A DNA stretch of 64,000 nt, taken from the NCBI RefSeq assembly GCF_025947185.1, contig NZ_CP110001.1:3720001-3784000 (forward strand), written 5' to 3'. Below, piece after piece: positions 17,002 to 24,542 of this stretch. The DNA comes from Flavobacterium sp. N2038. GTDB taxonomy: Bacteria > Bacteroidota > Bacteroidia > Flavobacteriales > Flavobacteriaceae. Every line of letters begins with the position of its first letter. Position 1 is the first letter of the stretch. The notes beneath the pieces were generated by a model that was given only the letters and a program-made list of their open reading frames with translations, was not told the origin of the DNA and made no database searches. A program made the position numbers and the translations under genes.

Positions 17002-18015
17002 ATGAAACAAAAAAAGACATTTAAAGTTTTGAGTATTGATGGAGGCGGAATTAAAGGACTTTATTCAGCTACAATTTTAAATAAAATCGAGAAAGATCTT
17101 ATAAAGAAAACGAACGATAAAACTGTGCGAATAGTTGACTATTTTGATCTAATTTGCGGAACCTCTACTGGAGGATTAATTGCTTTAGCATTGTCATTAG
17201 GCATTTCAACTGATGAAATTTGTAAATTTTACACTAATCATGGTCCGAAAATATTTAGATGGTCAAAAGGAGTTTTTCCAATGCTAAAACAAACCTTATT
17301 TTGGGGAAAATTTAATGATAAGAAACTAAAAAAAGCACTAGTCGAAATTCTTAAAGAAAAAAAAATAGGAGATAGCAGATGTTTACTCTGTATTCCAACT
17401 TTTGACGTAACACATGGTACGTATGAAATTTTCAAATATGATCATAAAGAAGGTCATTTAAGCAGAGATAATGATTTGCTCATGACTGATGTCGCTCTAG
17501 CAACTTCAGCTGCACCGACTTATTTCCCTGTTGCTCAATTGGAAAAACATGATAATAGGCAATATATTGATGGTGGCATTTGGGCAAATAATCCTTCCCT
17601 AATTGGTTATACTGAAGCAAAAAAGTATTTTATCGGTGATGGAAAATATAACAACATACAATTATTATCGTTATCAAGCTTAAACATAGGCAATAAATTA
17701 AAACCTTTCGCTCGTAAAAGAAGATCATTTATTGGTTGGCGCTCCCGTTTGTTTGATTTAACCTTAGTTGCTCAAAGTGAATTTGTAGACCTTTTTCTTA
17801 GTTCTTTACATTCAGAAAGAGCAGACTTAGACTATTATAGGATTAATAGTGCTAAAGTAGAATCTTCACATGTTAAACACATCGAATTAGATAGGGCAAA
17901 AAAAAATTCTATAGCTTTAATGAAACAATTTGGCAATGATATGTATCATAACATAAAGCATGATATTAAGCCATTTTTCCAAACAAGAAAAACATATATT
18001 ACCAAAAATAGATAA
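17002..18015 (+). CDS. Patatin-like phospholipase (CapV-type)
   Basis: Predicted lipid acyl hydrolase of 337 residues. The oxyanion glycine loop GGGIKG is at 14-19, the nucleophile is Ser55 in GTSTGG (53-58), and the catalytic Asp is Asp190 in YIDGGIWANNPS. It resembles the patatin effectors of CBASS (CapV), which degrade membranes when activated by a cyclic nucleotide. However, no nucleotide cyclase, HORMA or TRIP13-like gene lies nearby. The partners here are two DUF4145 zinc-ribbon proteins. A membrane-damaging effector controlled by the DUF4145 pair is the obvious hypothesis. No signal peptide, so cytoplasmic. Confidence 0.85.
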   Translation: MKQKKTFKVLSIDGGGIKGLYSATILNKIEKDLIKKTNDKTVRIVDYFDLICGTSTGGLIALALSLGISTDEICKFYTNHGPKIFRWSKGVFPMLKQTLFWGKFNDKKLKKALVEILKEKKIGDSRCLLCIPTFDVTHGTYEIFKYDHKEGHLSRDNDLLMTDVALATSAAPTYFPVAQLEKHDNRQYIDGGIWANNPSLIGYTEAKKYFIGDGKYNNIQLLSLSSLNIGNKLKPFARKRRSFIGWRSRLFDLTLVAQSEFVDLFLSSLHSERADLDYYRINSAKVESSHVKHIELDRAKKNSIALMKQFGNDMYHNIKHDIKPFFQTRKTYITKNR

Positions 18016-18072
18016 ATATCAATTTGTCGATTTATATATCTGAAAAATAAACAAAAATAATATGCTATAAAC

Positions 18073-18166
18073 CTATCGCTGTACGAAGTCTCCGCTCTTC
18101 AAAGTCTTCCCTTTATCGCGATCGCTGTGCGAAGTTTCCCGACTTCACTTACGGCTTCCCGTAAGG
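18073..18166. repeat. TATCGCGATCGCTGTGCGAAG repeat (copy 1)
   Basis: ATCGCTGTACGAAGTCTCCGC, TTTATCGCGATCGCTGTGCG and CCCGACTTCACTTACGG form a repeat much richer in GC than its surroundings. A copy lies at 19463-19537. It separates the patatin cassette from the next orphan gene. Confidence 0.6.
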
Positions 18167-18241
18167 AAATTGAACTTAAAAAGATTATGTTTGAAAAAAA
18201 AACATTTAACCCTAAACAAGCAAATAACTAAAACCTCTGAA

Positions 18242-18850
18242 ATGCATAAAATTTGGAAATTAAAAGACTCAAAATCCAATAATCAGATAGTAGTAATAAA
18301 GGACAACATCATCTATAAAGGAAATCTAAAAGAAAATGAACTGAATCGTGTCAATTCAGAAACTCAAGATTTTGCGTTTTTAAAAGATTTATTTAGTATT
18401 CCATATGCTTACATCAAGCAAATTGAAAATCAAAACGAAAAAAACTATATTAAAATATTCTTCGGAAGGGATTCTGAAGAAATAATTTATATAGATAGTG
18501 AAAATATTAAAAATGAAGTTTTTGATTTTATAAAAATCGATAACCCAAATTTTAAATATAGTTCTGAAACTCCAAATTCTATAAGCTATGCAAAAGCACA
18601 GCTTTTTGCATTATTATCTATTTCAGCTATTTTTATCTGGTCACTATATTTAGCCATCCAGATTGAAAGCGGTGTACGATATGAACTCGTTGGCGGTGGA
18701 AATCCGGGTATTACAGGAATTGTACTTGCAATCGCAAATTTTGGCACAATCAAAATAATAACAGGATATATAATCCTCTTGTCGATCACTATATTTGCCC
18801 TGATAAGACGGTTAAAATCAAGAAGTGAAATTAAACTTCTCAAAAGGTAA
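18242..18850 (+). CDS. Unknown membrane protein with soluble N-terminal domain
   Basis: 202 residues counted from the ATG at 18242. The frame is open further upstream to a TTG, but that part reads from repeat DNA. Residues 1-115 are soluble, beta-rich and lysine-rich, resembling a PH-like fold (HKIWKLKDSKSNNQIVVIKDN). Two to three transmembrane helices follow (about 122-144 and 155-190) and the end is basic. Orphan gene bracketed by GC-rich repeats. No family recognised. Confidence 0.55.
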   Translation: MHKIWKLKDSKSNNQIVVIKDNIIYKGNLKENELNRVNSETQDFAFLKDLFSIPYAYIKQIENQNEKNYIKIFFGRDSEEIIYIDSENIKNEVFDFIKIDNPNFKYSSETPNSISYAKAQLFALLSISAIFIWSLYLAIQIESGVRYELVGGGNPGITGIVLAIANFGTIKIITGYIILLSITIFALIRRLKSRSEIKLLKR

Positions 18851-18867
18851 ACAAGCCTTTAAAGTCA

Positions 18868-18910
18868 GCCCCACGCTGGCGCGAGCGTCCGCTCGTGAAC
18901 GCAATCTAAA
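18868..18910. repeat. GC-rich GCTGGCGCGAGCGT repeat (copy 1)
   Basis: CACGCTGGCGCGAGCGTCC then GCTCGTGAACGCAATC, containing the inverted pair GCGAGCG/CGCTCG. Copies lie at 21219-21261, 22901-22943 and 23361-23403. Confidence 0.75.
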
Positions 18911-18942
18911 TAAAACCAAAGTATTGTATATCTCTTTTTTCT

Positions 18943-19446
18943 ATGAAAAATATCTTTTACCTCATAATTTTTGCAACTTTTAGTAGCTGTAATTTATTTA
19001 ACAATTACACTCCACAGGATTTAACAAAAAAACCTGAACTAAAAGAACTAATTGGAGAATGGAAGCTTGATTTAGCAAGTTACAATGCAATGATGCACTA
19101 TGGTTATAAGTGTAATGAGGTTAAATTAACATTATATGAAAATGGAAGTTTTGAAGTCGTGAATTTTCCCAATGTAATGAATAAGGTAACTAAAGAACAA
19201 TACGCAGATTGCCAATCAATTGATGGAACATGGAGTTTAGAAAAAAGGTTTTCTAAAGAGAAATGGGGCGTACTTTTAAAATTTGACAAATATCAAATTT
19301 ACGGAGAAAACAACTTGATTATTTTCGAAGTATTAATGGAAAATAAAAAACTAATTTTAAGAAACTCTTTTTTAGATTACAAAGATTTAGATTCAGAGGA
19401 AAGATTACAATTTTTTAAGATAGAACATCATGATTCTTCGAAATAA
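18943..19446 (+). CDS. Predicted lipoprotein, lipocalin-like
   Basis: 167 residues with a lipoprotein signal: MKNIFYLIIFATFSSC, Cys16 lipidated. The mature part begins with ELIGEWKLD and is beta-rich, with the GTWSLEKRF and LKFDKYQIYGENNLIIFEV strands. This resembles small lipocalin-like domains of Bacteroidetes envelope proteins. Function unknown. Orphan gene in the repeat-separated zone. Confidence 0.6.
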   Translation: MKNIFYLIIFATFSSCNLFNNYTPQDLTKKPELKELIGEWKLDLASYNAMMHYGYKCNEVKLTLYENGSFEVVNFPNVMNKVTKEQYADCQSIDGTWSLEKRFSKEKWGVLLKFDKYQIYGENNLIIFEVLMENKKLILRNSFLDYKDLDSEERLQFFKIEHHDSSK

Positions 19447-19462
19447 TTTCTTCTTCTGGTGG

Positions 19463-19537
19463 TGCAAATACCCCCGCTCTCCGAAGTGTGCCCATTATCG
19501 CGATCGCTGTGCGAAGTCTCCCGACTTCGCACCCATT
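19463..19537. repeat. TATCGCGATCGCTGTGCGAAG repeat (copy 2)
   Basis: GCTCTCCGAAGTGTGCCC, TTATCGCGATCGCTGTGCGA and CTCCCGACTTCGCACCC, closely matching 18073-18166. Includes the inverted pair GTGCGAAGTC/GACTTCGCAC. Confidence 0.65.
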
Positions 19538-19646
19538 CCAATGATCTACAAAGAGACGTAAATAATATTTGGAATAAAATATAACAACGGGCGTGAATCT
19601 CAGGAAACTTTGCACAGTACAAAGAGATGACACAAACTAATTAAAA

Positions 19647-20117
19647 ATGGATTTAGAAAAATTAAAAAAAAATGTTGGAATAATTTCTGCAATTATATTG
19701 TTATCTTCTTTTATGTTTTTTATATTTTTAATTGTTGAAGGACAAATTATTAATAAAGATATTAGATTGAATGGTAAATCATCTATTGGGCGATTTGTTT
19801 CGCGCGAAAAAATAAAAAACGGTTATAAAAATTATTTTATCTACGACATAAATGGTGTGAAATTTAAAGGTATTGCAGGCTGGAATGGCTCTGAGGATTT
19901 AGATTCAAATATTGGAAAATTTTATAGAATTCGTTATTCTAAAAAATTTAAAGGTAGTTTTGATGCTGACTTTAATCAGGAAGTTACTGATACAACTGAT
20001 ATTATGAATGCTGGATTTACTTTAAATCGAATTCTAGGAAATGATACTATAAAACCAAAAGAACGCTCATTTAAAGAAGAAGTGTTTATAATTATTGGCA
20101 TTACATCTAATCACTAA
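19647..20117 (+). CDS. Unknown single-pass membrane protein
   Basis: 156 residues, with one N-terminal transmembrane helix (about 10-31, VGIISAIILLSSFMFFIFLIV) and a beta-rich soluble domain with SIGRFVSREKIKNGYKNYFIYDINGVKFKG, resembling DUF3592-like envelope domains. The last residues end only 7 bp before an inverted-repeat element at 20125, so the C-terminus may have been altered by it. Orphan gene, function unknown. Confidence 0.5.
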   Translation: MDLEKLKKNVGIISAIILLSSFMFFIFLIVEGQIINKDIRLNGKSSIGRFVSREKIKNGYKNYFIYDINGVKFKGIAGWNGSEDLDSNIGKFYRIRYSKKFKGSFDADFNQEVTDTTDIMNAGFTLNRILGNDTIKPKERSFKEEVFIIIGITSNH

Positions 20118-20124
20118 TTAACCC

Positions 20125-20271
20125 GTTAGCGCGGATTTGCAATCCCTGCCCGCAACGGTAAAACGCTTTACAAATCATCAAACAAAAGCTACAAAAATCA
20201 TGTAGCTTTTGTTATATTTACAGAGAGAACAAACCAATCTTTGCAGGCACAGATTGCAAATTTGCGCTAAC
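20125..20271. repeat. 147-bp palindromic element with 20-base ends
   Basis: The left end GTTAGCGCGGATTTGCAATC (20125-20144) and the right end GATTGCAAATTTGCGCTAAC (20252-20271) are inverted with one mismatch. A second hairpin is nested inside, AACAAAAGCTACA (20181-20193) with TGTAGCTTTTGTT (20201-20213). It encodes no credible protein. Confidence 0.75.
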
Positions 20272-20351
20272 GGATGGCAAGGCAGAGAACCTATTGAATT
20301 TGCAGAATTAGATTATTGGCAGGAAAAGTAAAAGAAACTAACAAATTAAAC

Positions 20352-21116
20352 ATGCACGCATTAAATAAAAACAAGAAATCACTAAAAACAAAAATATTTT
20401 CAATTTTACTCTTTCACATTGTCCTCAACTTTGCATATTCACAAAAGGATTATACCAATTTTGAAAATTTGAATAAAAAAATAAATGTCAAAGATTTTTT
20501 TCTTGTAAATTTTGTAGATAAAGATTCTACCAAATATTTATTACCAGGTGAGAACAATATTTACAAAACGATAAATGCGAAAGAAACATTTTCCAAATAT
20601 TATGAAACGAGATATGTTTCTATGAAAAACATATCTGTAAGCGAGTTAAATAATCAAATTAATTATACCGATGATGCAGAAAAAATAATTGGAAAAGTAT
20701 TTTCTCTCAACAGATACACGGAAGATGATACCTCTTATTTCTATAAAAATTTAAGATTTAGTCATTTTCAAATGATGTCAGATACTAATAACTTATTATT
20801 AGCTGTTATTTGCTATAATTCAGAAGAAAAAGAAACTAGTTATGAAAAATTATTATCAGAACTTAAACTAAAATTTCATTTTAGTGTAAAAGAAGATGAT
20901 AGAAAAATAAGTACCCTTTTTCAATTAAAAAACTATTTACTAATAATAAACAAAATAAAAACGTCTTATAATAGTGAAAGTTCACCAATGATGCAAACAT
21001 TAGATATGAAAACACCTCGCGTTATTGAAAAAACAATAGATCTTGAAGTAATAATGCAGTTCGACACGCTAAATAATGACCAACAAAAATGGATTAATGA
21101 TTTACAAGAATATTAA
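20352..21116 (+). CDS. Unknown exported protein
   Basis: 254 residues from the ATG at 20352, which gives a signal peptide (basic start, hydrophobic IFSILLFHIVLNFA, cleavage near YSQ). An in-frame upstream start at 20316 adds 12 residues without benefit. The mature part is charged, with DFFLVNFVDKDSTKYLL and a C-terminal EVIMQFDTLNNDQQKWINDL. No family was recognised. Orphan gene in the variable zone. Confidence 0.55.
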   Translation: MHALNKNKKSLKTKIFSILLFHIVLNFAYSQKDYTNFENLNKKINVKDFFLVNFVDKDSTKYLLPGENNIYKTINAKETFSKYYETRYVSMKNISVSELNNQINYTDDAEKIIGKVFSLNRYTEDDTSYFYKNLRFSHFQMMSDTNNLLLAVICYNSEEKETSYEKLLSELKLKFHFSVKEDDRKISTLFQLKNYLLIINKIKTSYNSESSPMMQTLDMKTPRVIEKTIDLEVIMQFDTLNNDQQKWINDLQEY

Positions 21117-21159
21117 AAAAACTGCGATCCGATAGCGCAACATAACTCAATAAAATTAA

Positions 21160-21246
21160 ATGAAACTACTTTCTATTTTCTTTTTTATTTTTCTTTTCAA
21201 CTTTTCGTATTCACAAACTCTGCTGGCGCGAGCGCCCCGCTCGTGA
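21160..21246 (+). pseudogene. Secreted-protein gene cut off after its signal peptide by a GC-rich repeat
   Basis: An ATG at 21160 opens a clean Bacteroidetes signal peptide, MKLLSIFFFIFLFNFSYSQ, and the next codons read directly into the GCTGGCGCGAGCG repeat, giving TLLARAPRS and a stop at 21244-21246. No continuation was recognised downstream. The gene was probably truncated by insertion of the repeat or joined to it by deletion. Confidence 0.6.
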
Positions 21247-21261
21247 ACGCAATTTAAATCA
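21219..21261. repeat. GC-rich GCTGGCGCGAGCG repeat (copy 2)
   Basis: CTGCTGGCGCGAGCGCCCC then GCTCGTGAACGCAATTTAAA. It interrupts the signal-peptide remnant, and a partial inverted copy (GGGCACGAGCTGGACGCTCG) follows at 21279-21306. Confidence 0.75.
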
Positions 21262-21343
21262 ATTTTAAAAAACTATACGGGCACGAGCTGGACGCTCGCG
21301 CTAACAGAAAAAAAATAGACTAAAAAACTAGCTACTTAAAAAA

Positions 21344-21781
21344 ATGAATAAAATTGTATTTAGATTTTGGATAATTAATTTTCTGATAAGCATTTCATTA
21401 TTTTTTATTTATAGAATTGTGATTTCAGAAACAACGGTAATTGCTGGAAATTTCTTTGTACAATTTTTACAGATTTTAGATTTCATAATAAATCTAGGTT
21501 TTTCTGCTGCATATTTTATTGCGATGATTATCTCTTCGTTTGCAATTTTTCTAAATTTAATAGCAAAAATCAGGAATAATTTCTATTGGTCACTTTTAGC
21601 CTTTTTAGGAATACCAACATTTTGTGTCCTTTTTATCGTTATTAATCTATTGATCGATACTTACTTACACAATTTAACTATTTTGACAAGGCTTGCCATT
21701 TTTTCAATAATTTATCTATTTCTTACTACAATAGAATTTTTATTATTCAGAAAAAGAATCAACAAACTAAAAACTGAATAA
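21344..21781 (+). CDS. Unknown polytopic membrane protein
   Basis: 145 residues, almost wholly hydrophobic, with about four transmembrane helices (9-27, 34-60, 75-95, 105-130) and a basic end FRKRINKLKTE. No family recognised. Orphan gene followed by a palindrome variant at 21819-21838. Confidence 0.55.
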   Translation: MNKIVFRFWIINFLISISLFFIYRIVISETTVIAGNFFVQFLQILDFIINLGFSAAYFIAMIISSFAIFLNLIAKIRNNFYWSLLAFLGIPTFCVLFIVINLLIDTYLHNLTILTRLAIFSIIYLFLTTIEFLLFRKRINKLKTE

Positions 21782-21818
21782 ACAAAATTATCCTGCTCTG
21801 CAAAGAGCCCATAATTTA

Positions 21819-21838
21819 ATCCTGAAAGCTTTCGGGAT
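21819..21838. repeat. Palindrome variant ATCCTGAAAGCTTTCGGGAT
   Basis: Relative of the ATCCCGATAGCTATCGGGAT palindrome with an AAAGCTTT centre and one mismatch, placed between convergent genes. Confidence 0.55.
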
Positions 21839-21852
21839 TGCGCTTCTTCTTT

Positions 21853-22188
21853 TTATAGCAATGCCTCCTGTTGAAATTTACACAAATCATCCAACAACTC
21901 CATTTCATCTTCTGGCAATAACTGCAAGGCAATTTCAAGCAAAGTCATAACATTGACCTTATTGTTTTTTGTAAAACCCGACAAACTTTGCGCGTCAGGA
22001 TTAAGCAAAATAATACTTGCTTTTAGCAAATCTGAAACCATTAGATTTAATTCGTTATAAGAAGATACTTTTAGCGGTATTGTAAACGAGTTGGTTTCTT
22101 TTGGCTCTGGCTTTAGTTTGGTAAAATATCTTCCTTTATTTATTAATTCTAACAATTCTTCGGCTCTTTCTTTATTTTGCGTTTCCAT
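21853..22188 (-). CDS. Unknown small soluble protein
   Basis: 111 residues, acidic, predicted helical, with no signal or membrane segment. Recognisable words are ELLELINKGRYFTKLKPEPKE and MTLLEIALQLLPEDEMELLDDL. It lies divergent to the XRE regulator gene, 112 bp apart, so the two promoters share that interval. No family recognised. Confidence 0.55.
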   Translation of the reverse strand: METQNKERAEELLELINKGRYFTKLKPEPKETNSFTIPLKVSSYNELNLMVSDLLKASIILLNPDAQSLSGFTKNNKVNVMTLLEIALQLLPEDEMELLDDLCKFQQEALL

Positions 22189-22300
22189 TTTTATATAAGA
22201 TTTAATTTACAATTTTAAGCAAATATATAAAAAATCAGTAACATACAACCCCTTATTTACATTCACTTAAAAACAATCGATTACTTGTAATTTCATTTCT

Positions 22301-22537
22301 ATGAAAAGAGAAAGAAAAAGTGAAATTCCAGAGGTTGTAAAAGACTTAGGAATCAAGATTAAAGATATAATTGAAGAAAAGAAATTCAAGCGACGAGAGG
22401 TTGCTCATGATGCAGAAATGGATGTTGAAAGTCTAAGAAAATATATAAAAGGCTCGCAAGAAATGAAAGTAAGCACTTTGTTTAAAATTGCACAAGCTTT
22501 AAAAATTCATCCAAGTGAATTAATTAAGGATTTGTAA
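22301..22537 (+). CDS. XRE-family helix-turn-helix regulator
   Basis: 78 residues, essentially one HTH_3 domain: LGIKIKDIIEEKKFKRREVAHDAEMDVESLRKYIKGSQEMKVSTLFKIAQALKIHPSELI. Probable transcription regulator without ligand domain. Its stop codon overlaps the start of the next gene by one base (TAATG), so it is translationally coupled to a lipoprotein gene. Confidence 0.85.
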   Translation: MKRERKSEIPEVVKDLGIKIKDIIEEKKFKRREVAHDAEMDVESLRKYIKGSQEMKVSTLFKIAQALKIHPSELIKDL

Positions 22538-22866
22538 TGAAAAAGAAATTCTTATTTACAACAATCATTATTCTTTTGGGAATATGTTTTTCCTTAAATT
22601 CTTGCAAAGAAAAAGATAAAAACGAAATTAAAATTACAGAAAGCCAGGCTTTAAAAATTGCCAAACGGTACGGCATTTCAGGAGATAATGTAGAGATATT
22701 TTTTAAAACCTATAACTACTCAAAAACCAGTTTAGGATATCAAAAAGGAAAAAGAAAATTGTATTACTGGGATGTTTCTAAAAAATGCAATCATTGTCCA
22801 TTTATACAAATTGATGCGGTCACAGGGAATGTATTTTCTGAGGGTAAATACAATTACGTATATTAA
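22537..22866 (+). CDS. Small lipoprotein, PepSY-like, coupled to an XRE regulator
   Basis: 109 residues with the lipoprotein signal MKKKFLFTTIIILLG then LNSC. The mature domain reads ITESQALKIAKRYGISGDNVEIFF and KKLYYWDVSKKCNHCPFIQIDAVTGNVFSEGKY, a PepSY-like plan (helix, strands, and a DAVTGNV hairpin), with a CNHC pair. The one-base overlap with the regulator suggests that the two products are made together. Function unknown. Confidence 0.6.
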   Translation: MKKKFLFTTIIILLGICFSLNSCKEKDKNEIKITESQALKIAKRYGISGDNVEIFFKTYNYSKTSLGYQKGKRKLYYWDVSKKCNHCPFIQIDAVTGNVFSEGKYNYVY

Positions 22867-22900
22867 AATATGAAAAATAACATTTAAAATAAAACCCGAT

Positions 22901-22943
22901 AGCCCCCGCTAGCACGAGCGTCTCGCTCGTGCACGCAATCTTC
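22901..22943. repeat. GC-rich GCTAGCACGAGCGT repeat (copy 3)
   Basis: CCCGCTAGCACGAGCGTCTC then GCTCGTGCACGCAATC. Diverged member of the family at 18868, 21219 and 23361. Confidence 0.7.
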
Positions 22944-22960
22944 ACAAATTGAATACACTC

Positions 22961-23356
22961 ATGAATAATGTACTAATGAAAATAGAAATTAATAAAAAGT
23001 ATCTGTCAAGTTTAATCGCAAATACTGATCTTCATGCAGGTGGTTTGTTTTTTTGTATAATCTACCAAAATCAACTGGAGTTCTTTAAGAATGGTAAAGT
23101 TGAGCTAACAAAAAAGGTCGTTGATGCCTTTCGTCCTATGGATGAGCACGATATTGAACATTTACAAAATTATAAGATTGTTGGAGACTACTCATTTAAT
23201 GATAGAGGATATTTGGTTTGTAAGTTTGAAGATTTGTTTTGGACATTTACCGGATTGTCTACCGAAAAAGATAGTTCAATTATTCCCTTTAACATTTATG
23301 ATAGCCGCTTACTAAATAGATGGGGAGAAGTTTATAAACTTGAAGAAATTATTTAG
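22961..23356 (+). CDS. Unknown small protein
   Basis: 131 residues from ATG at 22961. ATG at 22976 is also possible (MKIEINKKYLSSLI). Soluble, with FFCIIYQNQLEFFKNGKVELTKKVVDAF and YSFNDRGYLVCKFEDLFWTFTG. No family was recognised, though the pattern resembles small single-domain proteins encoded in toxin-immunity zones. It is flanked on both sides by the GC-rich repeat. Confidence 0.5.
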   Translation: MNNVLMKIEINKKYLSSLIANTDLHAGGLFFCIIYQNQLEFFKNGKVELTKKVVDAFRPMDEHDIEHLQNYKIVGDYSFNDRGYLVCKFEDLFWTFTGLSTEKDSSIIPFNIYDSRLLNRWGEVYKLEEII

Positions 23357-23360
23357 TGAC

Positions 23361-23403
23361 AACCCTGAGCTGGCGCGAGCGTCCCGCTCGTGAACGCAAT
23401 CTA
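23361..23403. repeat. GC-rich GCTGGCGCGAGCGT repeat (copy 4)
   Basis: GAGCTGGCGCGAGCGTCCC then GCTCGTGAACGCAATC, nearly the same as copy 1. Confidence 0.75.
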
Positions 23404-23438
23404 CTTAGGAAGTTTATTTTCTCATTCTATTTCCTTCT

Positions 23439-23577
23439 AGTTTTGTCATTTCGAGGAACGAGACCCGAGCGTTAGCGAATTGGCGAAGCAAATCGCACTA
23501 GAAACTCCGCAAAGAATACTTGCCAATCTTTGTAGACATACGAGTGTGATTTCTCCTTACGTCGAAATGACAAAACT
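23439..23577. repeat. 139-bp element with perfect 16-bp inverted ends
   Basis: AGTTTTGTCATTTCGA (23439-23454) and TCGAAATGACAAAACT (23562-23577) are exact inverted repeats. Between them lie AACGAGACCCGAGCGTTAGC and GTGTGATTTCTCCTTACG. It matches the GTCATTTCGA element common in Bacteroidetes intergenic DNA. No ORF; size and ends are MITE-like. Confidence 0.75.
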
Positions 23578-23680
23578 GTGCAGATAGGTAAAAACCAACC
23601 CTCATTAAATCAGTATTTTAGTAAGAAATTTATATATTTGGTCGTACCAAAAACAAATTTACTATCTAAAACCACTATTA

Positions 23681-24505
23681 ATGAAAGGACTTATTAAACT
23701 CGGCCGTTTATTTTACGGTATTGGCATAATTACTTTGGGAGTGCATCAGCTTATTATCAAAGATTTTCGATCTGAAATTTTATCTCCTTTTCCCGCTTGG
23801 GCGCATCAATATCCTGTTTTTTCTATCCTTACCAGCATAGTTTTAATATTGGCAGGAATTATTATTTCGGGAATCATTACAATTAAATTTATCGATACCA
23901 AAAAAGTCTGTCTTTATTTGGGTTTTGCTTTTCTTGCCGCTTTTATTGTTTCTCATTTGCCCTTTATTTTCATTTTTAATACCGATAAAACTGCCGCCAC
24001 GCAAATTTGGATCAATGCTATTGAGGAAATAACTTATAGCGGTGGAGCATTTGTATTGGCTGGTTCTTTTACAGAACAAGAGTCTAACAAAGATCAAAAC
24101 AAATTCGACGCATTTCTTGAAAAACTTATTCCGGTTGGGCGAATTTTTTATTCGCTTTTAATGCTTTTGTTTGGATTAAGTCATTTTCTTTTTGCCGAGT
24201 TTGTGTCTACAATGGTTCCAAAATGGCTGCCAGGAACTATGTTTTGGACTTATTTTGTAGGTGTTGCGCTTATTTGTTCAGGCATTTCGATTATTTTCAA
24301 GCTTTGGATAAAACCAATTTCGCTTCTTCTTGCTTTAATGCTTTTACTTTTTGTACTTTTCTTCCATATTCAAGATGCTATTGCAAATCCGACTGTGGGT
24401 GGCGGAAATGAAATTGTACGTGCCATTATTGCTTTACTCTTCTGTGGTATTGCATTGGTAATTGCATTAACGAACGATTCTAAAAAAGAGCTTGCAATTA
24501 GCTGA
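23681..24505 (+). CDS. DoxX-like integral membrane protein
   Basis: 274 residues with about eight hydrophobic segments in two similar halves, each with a GRxFYxxxxxxxGxxHxxxxxF pattern (residues 8-29, GRLFYGIGIITLGVHQLI, and about 153-172, GRIFYSLLMLLFGLSHFLFA). This is an internally duplicated DoxX-like architecture. A role in thiol or redox membrane chemistry is suggested for some DoxX proteins but is not shown here. A TATATTTG promoter box lies near 23634. Confidence 0.7.
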   Translation: MKGLIKLGRLFYGIGIITLGVHQLIIKDFRSEILSPFPAWAHQYPVFSILTSIVLILAGIIISGIITIKFIDTKKVCLYLGFAFLAAFIVSHLPFIFIFNTDKTAATQIWINAIEEITYSGGAFVLAGSFTEQESNKDQNKFDAFLEKLIPVGRIFYSLLMLLFGLSHFLFAEFVSTMVPKWLPGTMFWTYFVGVALICSGISIIFKLWIKPISLLLALMLLLFVLFFHIQDAIANPTVGGGNEIVRAIIALLFCGIALVIALTNDSKKELAIS

Positions 24506-24542
24506 ACTTATATCCAAATAAATTTATCCAACCAAAAACACG

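Noticed and set aside
17002..18015. Calling the patatin cassette a standard CBASS operon
   Set aside because: No CD-NTase cyclase, E1/E2, HORMA or TRIP13-like gene is present within 10 kb. Only the effector resembles CapV.
20240..20335. C-terminal gene fragment reading NGWQGREPIEFAELDYWQEK
   Set aside because: It is an open frame running out of the palindromic element and no family was recognised; not enough to call a gene remnant.
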